Assembly: GCA_018380195.1 (NCBI GenBank)
Contig: JAGZUC010000006.1
Span: 67,111 to 131,110, forward strand
DNA: 64,000 bases
Direction of reading: 5' to 3'
DNA from: Collinsella sp.
GTDB lineage: Bacteria; Actinomycetota; Coriobacteriia; Coriobacteriales; Coriobacteriaceae
Shown: positions 59,869 through 64,000 of the stretch, piece by piece
How the letters are laid out: each line of letters begins with the position of its first letter
Numbering within the stretch: position 1 is the stretch's first letter
Position numbers and translations under genes: made by a program
Notes under the pieces: model-generated
Databases searched by the model: none
Seen by the model: only the letters and a program-made list of their open reading frames with translations
What the model was told of the DNA's origin: nothing

Positions 59869-59871
59869 CCC

Positions 59872-60435
59872 ATGGCCGTGTCTGACGAGGGCTATCAACA
59901 TATTGAGCATGGGTTTGAGCCCGTGTTTGACGAGCACTCGCGCGTTTTGGTGCTCGGGTCGTTTCCCTCGGTGCTTTCGCGCGCCATTGCCTTTTATTAC
60001 GGCAACCCTCAGAATCGCTTTTGGCGTGTGATGGCCACGTGCCTCGGTATGCCTGTGCCGCCCAACGAGGGCGATCCTTTGGCAAGCGGTGAGCCCGCGA
60101 CGCTCGATGCCTCCATTGCCGCCAAGCGGGCCATGCTGCTGAACGGCGGCGTGGCCCTGTGGGATGTGGTCGAGAGCTGCGACATTAAGGGCTCGAGCGA
60201 CGCGAGCATCCGCAACGTTGTGCCGGCACATATCGAGCGCATTACCGATGCCGCGCCGATTGAGGTCGTTGCCTGTAACGGCGGCACGGCAGGGCGACTC
60301 TACAAACGCTACTTGCAAGATCGGACGGGGCTGCCTGCCATCGTCCTGCCCTCGACAAGTCCCGCCAATGCCGCCTGGCGCCTGGAGCGTCTTGTCGAGC
60401 GTTGGCACGAAGCCGTTGACTGGGCTGTTATTTAA
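59872..60435 (+). CDS. DNA glycosylase of the uracil/hypoxanthine family
   Basis: 187 residues. VLVLGSFPSVLSRAIAFYYGNPQNRFWRVM is the signature of the UDG-superfamily hypoxanthine (deoxyinosine) DNA glycosylase branch. GVALWDVVESCDIKGSSDASIRN and LPSTSPANA match its other motifs; the last is the intercalation loop. It removes deaminated purines from DNA. It lies 3 bases after the amylase gene and is probably cotranscribed, although the two jobs are unrelated. Its stop is one base from the stop of the convergent gene at 60437. Confidence 0.82.
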   Translation: MAVSDEGYQHIEHGFEPVFDEHSRVLVLGSFPSVLSRAIAFYYGNPQNRFWRVMATCLGMPVPPNEGDPLASGEPATLDASIAAKRAMLLNGGVALWDVVESCDIKGSSDASIRNVVPAHIERITDAAPIEVVACNGGTAGRLYKRYLQDRTGLPAIVLPSTSPANAAWRLERLVERWHEAVDWAVI

Positions 60436-60436
60436 T

Positions 60437-61099
60437 TTAGATTTTTGTTTGAGCGTGGGCGCCCAGACGTTTCAGAACGCCTCGCCAGATCGGCGCGGGC
60501 ACGGCTGGCTCGGCGCAAACCATGCCGTCGGCGTCGACGTTGGCGGCATTGCCGCCGCCAAGTCGCTGTGCATGCTTGACGGAGCAGCCCATGCGCACAG
60601 CGCCCACGAGCTTGTCCATCGCTTCCGAAAACGGTCGGCGCAAGAGGCCCATGCGCGGGGAGCGACGAAGCGCTGCGATGCCGCTGCCGGCGCAGATGGC
60701 AACGCCGCCACACCACAATTGGTCATGGCGCTCACATGCCTTGTGCAGGCGAACGGCGGTCCCACGCGCCTGCTCAGTGCTCTCTTGTGCGGCTCGAATC
60801 GCGGCATAGACGCGCGTTCCCGTACCGCCAAAGCGCTCAAGCGCCTGCTCGATGGCTGTCAACGTCTCATCGTCAGCCACATCTTCAATGGCCAGCACGA
60901 TGCCATCGGCAACGCTGCCGGCGTCATTTGCCTTCAAGTCGACCGGGCGGGGGAGTGCGGTGCCGGAAAGCTGTGCATAGGCGGCGATGGCATCCTGCAG
61001 GTCCCAGAGCAAAAACTCAAGATCGGCACTATTGGGAATGCTGATATACGCAATGGTTTGCAGCGTTTTTGGTACATCGCTGCGCGCGGTCGGCTCCAT
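60437..61099 (-). CDS. Conserved protein of unknown function
   Basis: 220 residues. I do not recognise the family. There is no signal peptide and no long hydrophobic segment. Visible stretches: IAYISIPNSADLEFLLWDLQDAIAAYAQ near the start; DGIVLAIEDVADDETLTAIEQALERFGGTGTRVYAAIRA in the middle, which has the beta-alpha-beta look of a flavodoxin-like fold; then CERHDQLWCGGVAICAGSG and a RSPRMGLLRRPFSEAMDKLVGAVRMGCS stretch. Four cysteines are spread over the second half. AAAGGAGG lies before ATG 61099, which supports real translation. Confidence 0.65.
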   Translation of the reverse strand: MEPTARSDVPKTLQTIAYISIPNSADLEFLLWDLQDAIAAYAQLSGTALPRPVDLKANDAGSVADGIVLAIEDVADDETLTAIEQALERFGGTGTRVYAAIRAAQESTEQARGTAVRLHKACERHDQLWCGGVAICAGSGIAALRRSPRMGLLRRPFSEAMDKLVGAVRMGCSVKHAQRLGGGNAANVDADGMVCAEPAVPAPIWRGVLKRLGAHAQTKI

Positions 61100-61192
61100 G
61101 CTGCCTCCTTTCCGGTTGGTTTCCGTTTAGGTTACACCGTCCGGCGGCGCCCCGCCGCGCTATCCTAGTGCAACCCTTACGAAAGGAACGCC

Positions 61193-62329
61193 ATGCGACT
61201 GCCCATGAATACCTCGCTTGCCACGCTCAAGCCCTCCGGTATCCGCCGAATCAACGCGCTCGCCGCCCAGCACCCGGGGTGCATCGCGCTTGCGCTTGGC
61301 GAGCCCGATTTTCCCACGCCCGATGTGATTAGCGCCGAGGTGACCGCCGCACTGGACCGCGGTGACACGCACTATCCGCCCAACAACGGGCGCCCCGCCC
61401 TGCGTGAGGCGTTATCTGCCTACATGGGGGACGCGGGCCTTACGTTTTCCGCCGATGAGGTCATCCTGACCGACGGTGCGACCGAGGCACTGTCGGCAAC
61501 ATTCATGGCTATGCTCAACCCCGGCGACGAGGTCATCATCCCCACGCCTGCCTTTGGCCTGTACGAGAGCATCGTCGTGGCCAACCACGCCAAAGCTGTC
61601 TTTTTGGATACGGAGCCTGCACAATTTCAGATTGACGAGGACGCACTTCGTGCTTGCGTGACGCCGGCGACCAAAGCCATCGTCATCTGCTCGCCCAACA
61701 ATCCTACGGGCTGCATCCTTGACGCGGCATCGCTCGACGCCGTGGCACGCGTGGCAGACCAGGCGGGCATCTACGTAATCTGCGACGACGTATACAACCG
61801 CCTGGTTTATGTGGATGGCTACGAGCGCTTTGCCCAGCGTCACCCGGAGCTGCGTGAGCAGACGGTAGTCATCGAGAGCTTCTCCAAGCCCTGGGCCATG
61901 ACCGGCTGGCGCCTGGGCTGGCTCGTAGCCGCAGCCCCCGTCATCGCCGAGATCGCAAAAGCTCACCAATACCTAGTATCGAGCGCCGTCTCCTTCGAGA
62001 TGGACGCCGCGGCGCGAGCCCTGACCGTCGACCCAACCCCCATGCTCAAAGTCTACCGAGCCCGCCGCGAACGCGTTCTTACAGCCCTCAACAACATGGG
62101 CTTCGACGTAGTAGAGCCCGCAGGAGCCTTCTACACTTTCCCGAGCATCAAAAAGTTCGGCCTAACCAGCGAAGACTTCTGCATCAAAGCCATCAAAGAG
62201 GCCAACGTAGCCCTAGTTCCCGGAAACTGCTTCGGAACCGAAGGCCATATCCGCCTAAGCTACTGCGTCTCCGACAAAGACCTAGACGAAGGCCTCCACC
62301 GCCTGTCCACCTTCGTTTCAACCCTGTAG
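61193..62329 (+). CDS. Class I/II PLP aminotransferase
   Basis: 378 residues of aspartate-aminotransferase fold type I: IALALGEPDFPTPDVI, NNGRPALREALS, LTDGATEALSA, SPNNPTGCILD, YVICDDVYNRLVY and the PLP lysine in ESFSKPWAMTGWRLGW (about residue 229). The C-terminal GTEGHIRLSYC carries the carboxylate-binding Arg. Likely an aspartate/aromatic or PatA-type enzyme; the exact substrate is not certain. AAAGGA precedes ATG 61193. The last third uses clearly different codons (many A-ending Arg, Ala and Pro codons) from the first two thirds. Confidence 0.87.
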   Translation: MRLPMNTSLATLKPSGIRRINALAAQHPGCIALALGEPDFPTPDVISAEVTAALDRGDTHYPPNNGRPALREALSAYMGDAGLTFSADEVILTDGATEALSATFMAMLNPGDEVIIPTPAFGLYESIVVANHAKAVFLDTEPAQFQIDEDALRACVTPATKAIVICSPNNPTGCILDAASLDAVARVADQAGIYVICDDVYNRLVYVDGYERFAQRHPELREQTVVIESFSKPWAMTGWRLGWLVAAAPVIAEIAKAHQYLVSSAVSFEMDAAARALTVDPTPMLKVYRARRERVLTALNNMGFDVVEPAGAFYTFPSIKKFGLTSEDFCIKAIKEANVALVPGNCFGTEGHIRLSYCVSDKDLDEGLHRLSTFVSTL

Positions 62330-62381
62330 CCATCAGGGACGCAACGCATCAGCCTACCGACATAAGGATTATGCGTGGGGC

Positions 62382-62603
62382 GCGTCGGTCAACGTAAAAC
62401 CGGTCTGCCCCATAGTTGACGCAGGCACGCGCCGCCGAAGGCCAGGCGCAAGGTTTCCGTAGATTCCGCACGAGCCGGAAAGCACTTAATGTGCTTTCCG
62501 AGCGAGCCCAGGACCTGACCGAGCGGAAACCTTGCGCCCGGCCTTCGGCGGAGCGTGTCGGATGGTGGAATTGTGTGCAGCCCGGTTTTCCGTTGACCGA
62601 CGC
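62382..62603. repeat. Nested palindrome of about 220 bp before rplJ
   Basis: Four pairs of arms lie inside each other: GCGTCGGTCAACG (62382) with CGTTGACCGACGC (62591); CCGCCGAAGGCC (62432) with GGCCTTCGGCGG (62540); GCGCAAGGTTTCCG (62446) with CGGAAACCTTGCGC (62524); CGGAAAGCAC (62476) with GTGCTTTCCG (62491). The right outer arm contains the rplJ -35 box. Confidence 0.85.
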
Positions 62604-62621
62604 CGGGGTCCCCGCCATAAT
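62593..62621 (+). promoter_or_regulatory. Promoter of rplJ-rplL
   Basis: TTGACC (62593-62598), 17-base spacer, CATAAT (62616-62621). It lies at the right edge of the nested palindrome; RNA would begin about 15 bases before the L10 leader. Confidence 0.65.
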
Positions 62622-62642
62622 ACTTTCGGTTCACGCACGAAT

Positions 62643-62720
62643 CCGCTGCCAGAGACAGCCGGCGCAAACGGGTCTTACCCGCGAGCTTAATGGGACTTCC
62701 CGCCAGCCGAGGTGGTCGAG
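62643..62720 (+). ncRNA. Ribosomal protein L10 leader
   Basis: CCGCTGCCAGAGACAGCCGG, then ACGGG, CTTAAT, and CCCGCCAGCCGAGGTGG match the conserved blocks of the L10 leader RNA that binds L10(L12)4 and controls rplJL. A terminator follows. Confidence 0.85.
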
Positions 62721-62735
62721 TAGATATGTCTTCTC

Positions 62736-62772
62736 GCCCCCGTCGCTCATGCAGCGCGGGGGCTTTCTTTTT
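62736..62772 (+). terminator. Attenuator between the L10 leader and rplJ
   Basis: GCCCCCG... with CGGGGGC (62736-62763) and TTTCTTTTT. Binding of L10 to the leader would favour this stop. Confidence 0.88.
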
Positions 62773-62837
62773 GGACATGCCCCCGTCACGTCCTTGTGGC
62801 GGACCGTGCCCGGAAAGAATTCGAGGAGGTGTAATTC

Positions 62838-63359
62838 ATGCCCCAGCAGTACAAAATCGACAAGGTTGCAGAGATCGAGTCCCGTATCGCCGAGAACGCC
62901 GGTCTGTTCGTCGTCAACTACAACGGTCTGACGGTTAAGCAGGCTCAGGAGCTGCGTCATCAGCTTCGCGAGTGCGGCGCCGAGATGAAGGTCTACAAGA
63001 ACAACCTGGTCAAGATCGCCCTCAAGAACCAGGAGCAGCCCGAGATCGACGAGATTCTCGCCGGCCCCGTCGCTTATGTGTTCTACGAGACCGAGCCGGT
63101 CGAGGCCGCTAAGGCCCTTAAGGACTTCTCCGCTAAGTCCAAGGGCGTCCTTGAGATCAAGGGCGGTATCTCCGACGGCAAGGCCGTTTCCGCTGATGAT
63201 GTTAAGGCTATCGCCGAGCTGCCCACCAAGGATCAGCTTCTCGGCCAGATCGCCGGTCTCATCTCCGGTTTCGCTCGCGACATCGCTGTCTGCGTCAACG
63301 GCGTTTCCTCTGGTCTCGCTCGTTCGATCCAGCAGGTCTCCGAGCAGAAGGCAGCCTAG
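62838..63359 (+). CDS. rplJ: Ribosomal protein L10
   Basis: 173-residue stalk base that carries the L7/L12 dimers. The N-terminal rRNA-binding part has LFVVNYNGLTVKQAQELRHQLREC and VYKNNLVKIAL; the C-terminal helix IQQVSEQKAA binds L12. GAGGAGG lies before ATG 62838. Feedback through the leader at 62643-62720 is expected. Confidence 0.96.
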   Translation: MPQQYKIDKVAEIESRIAENAGLFVVNYNGLTVKQAQELRHQLRECGAEMKVYKNNLVKIALKNQEQPEIDEILAGPVAYVFYETEPVEAAKALKDFSAKSKGVLEIKGGISDGKAVSADDVKAIAELPTKDQLLGQIAGLISGFARDIAVCVNGVSSGLARSIQQVSEQKAA

Positions 63360-63461
63360 TCGCTGTTTTCACCCGCGGCGGCAACGCCGCACCCCTGGCG
63401 CATTCGCGCCGTGTTTTAACTGATCTCCGTGCACAGACACGGAAACCGAAAGGACTTAGAA

Positions 63462-63839
63462 ATGGCTAAGCTTACCACCGATGAGATCATCGATGCTCTT
63501 AAGGAAATGACCCTTCTCGAGGCTTCCGAGCTCGTTAAGGCTATCGAGGACACCTTCGGCGTTTCCGCCGCTGCTCCTGCCGCTGTTGTCGCCGCTCCCG
63601 CTGCTGGCGCTGCTGAGGCCGAGGAGAAGACCGAGTTTGACGTCGTGCTCGAGGGCTTCGGCGACAACAAGATCCAGGTCATCAAGGCCGTCCGTGAGCT
63701 CACCAACCTTGGCCTGAAGGAGGCCAAGGAGGTCGTCGAGGGCGCTCCCAAGGCTGTTCTCGAGGGTGCCAAGAAGGAGGACGCCGAGGCTGCCAAGGAG
63801 AAGCTCGAGGCTGCTGGCGCTGCTGTCACCCTCAAGTAA
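63462..63839 (+). CDS. rplL: Ribosomal protein L7/L12
   Basis: 125-residue stalk protein that recruits translation factors. N-terminal dimer domain ([26 protein letters not shown]), Ala-rich hinge (about 38-55) and C-terminal factor-binding domain with [30 protein letters not shown] 63462 has AAAGGA 7 bases upstream; the in-frame ATG 63429 lies before the ribosome site. The 100-base gap to rplJ is made of GC hairpins. Confidence 0.97.
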   Translation: MAKLTTDEIIDALKEMTLLEASELVKAIEDTFGVSAAAPAAVVAAPAAGAAEAEEKTEFDVVLEGFGDNKIQVIKAVRELTNLGLKEAKEVVEGAPKAVLEGAKKEDAEAAKEKLEAAGAAVTLK

Positions 63840-63867
63840 TCAGGCTTTCTCGCCAGATTTCTTTGCA

Positions 63868-63901
63868 GACGGGGTTCGCATTGCGAGCCCCGTCTTTTTT
63901 G
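63868..63901 (+). terminator. Terminator after rplL
   Basis: GACGGGG and CCCCGTC (with one bulge, TTCGC/GCGAG inside), then TTTTTTG. Confidence 0.9.
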
Positions 63902-63918
63902 TTTCAAGACTTTAGTCT

Positions 63919-63986
63919 GCTGGCCGCGCAGCGGCCAGCTTTAAACCACCCGCTACGCGGGTGGAGACAAACGGCTTTACAAAGCC
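63919..63986. repeat. Cluster of three perfect hairpins at the right edge
   Basis: GCTGGCCGC/GCGGCCAGC (63919-63939), CCACCCGC/GCGGGTGG (63946-63964) and GGCTTT/AAAGCC (63973-63986), with loops of 3, 3 and 2 bases. Such a series can be the end of an IS200/IS605-type element or a structured RNA. The window stops before this can be decided. Confidence 0.55.
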
Positions 63987-64000
63987 ACCCCTCCGACCGA

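Overview
The window is a chromosomal segment of a high-GC Gram-positive anaerobe. The best guess is a member of the Coriobacteriia close to Collinsella. That guess rests on protein flavour, the MEP isoprenoid genes (ispE, ispD, ispF), an L-Lys-type MurE motif and many intergenic palindromes, not on a database search. No rRNA, phage, complete insertion sequence or CRISPR array was found. Seven tRNA genes are present: Val-TAC, Pro-CGG, Thr-TGT, Tyr-GTA, Thr-GGT, Met-CAT and Trp-CCA.

Layout. 1-338 is the end of an acetylornithine aminotransferase gene (argD-like). 462-950 holds a minus-strand tRNA-Val followed by two 145-bp repeats that keep only the 3' end of a tRNA-Val, each with its own terminator. 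1.1-13.2 kb is housekeeping: asnB, murE, a HAD phosphatase, murI-rph-rdgB-dtd, veg-ispE, tRNA-Pro, tatA, greA, and a lysS fused to a C-terminal tRNA-binding domain. 13.4-21.3 kb carries a ThrE-type exporter, a DUF2798 membrane protein, and a two-gene operon of a 1480-residue double-activase protein and its probable TetR repressor with an operator. 21.5-41 kb is a mosaic on an old gene order also known from Bacillus: clpC, disA, ispD, ispF, cysS, rlmB, yacP, tRNAs, tuf, rpmG, tRNA-Trp, secE, nusG, rplK, rplA. It is interrupted by pepD, hipBA with three phased operators, mntP under a manganese riboswitch, and an HTH/HipA-like kinase fusion gene.

41-62.3 kb separates rplKA from rplJL, which adjoin each other in many bacteria. 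It carries a metallophosphoesterase plus a cytosolic BMP-like protein, mscS, a sortase-anchored 5'-nucleotidase, a TrpXYZ-like ABC transporter, a WYL-type regulator, asnS, a PTS IIA-Glc protein, an esterase, a FeoA-FeoB fusion with metal-repressor-like operators, a SotB-like exporter, a GH13 amylase, a hypoxanthine/uracil DNA glycosylase, an unknown protein and an aminotransferase. 62.4-63.9 kb is the rplJ-rplL operon with an L10 leader and attenuator. The window ends in a cluster of hairpins.

Most striking is the density of structured intergenic repeats: several palindrome families lying on or just after stop codons, an 80-bp-period triple hairpin (36.0-36.2 kb), a 62-bp-period array (54.3-54.5 kb) and a roughly 220-bp nested palindrome before rplJ. 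The strongest candidate for an undescribed functional unit is the HTH/HipA-like kinase fusion gene at 34296-35636 with its inverted-repeat operator. The double activase-TetR unit and the hipBA operator array come next. Coordinates and motifs were read by eye. Family names come from recognised motifs, not from searches.
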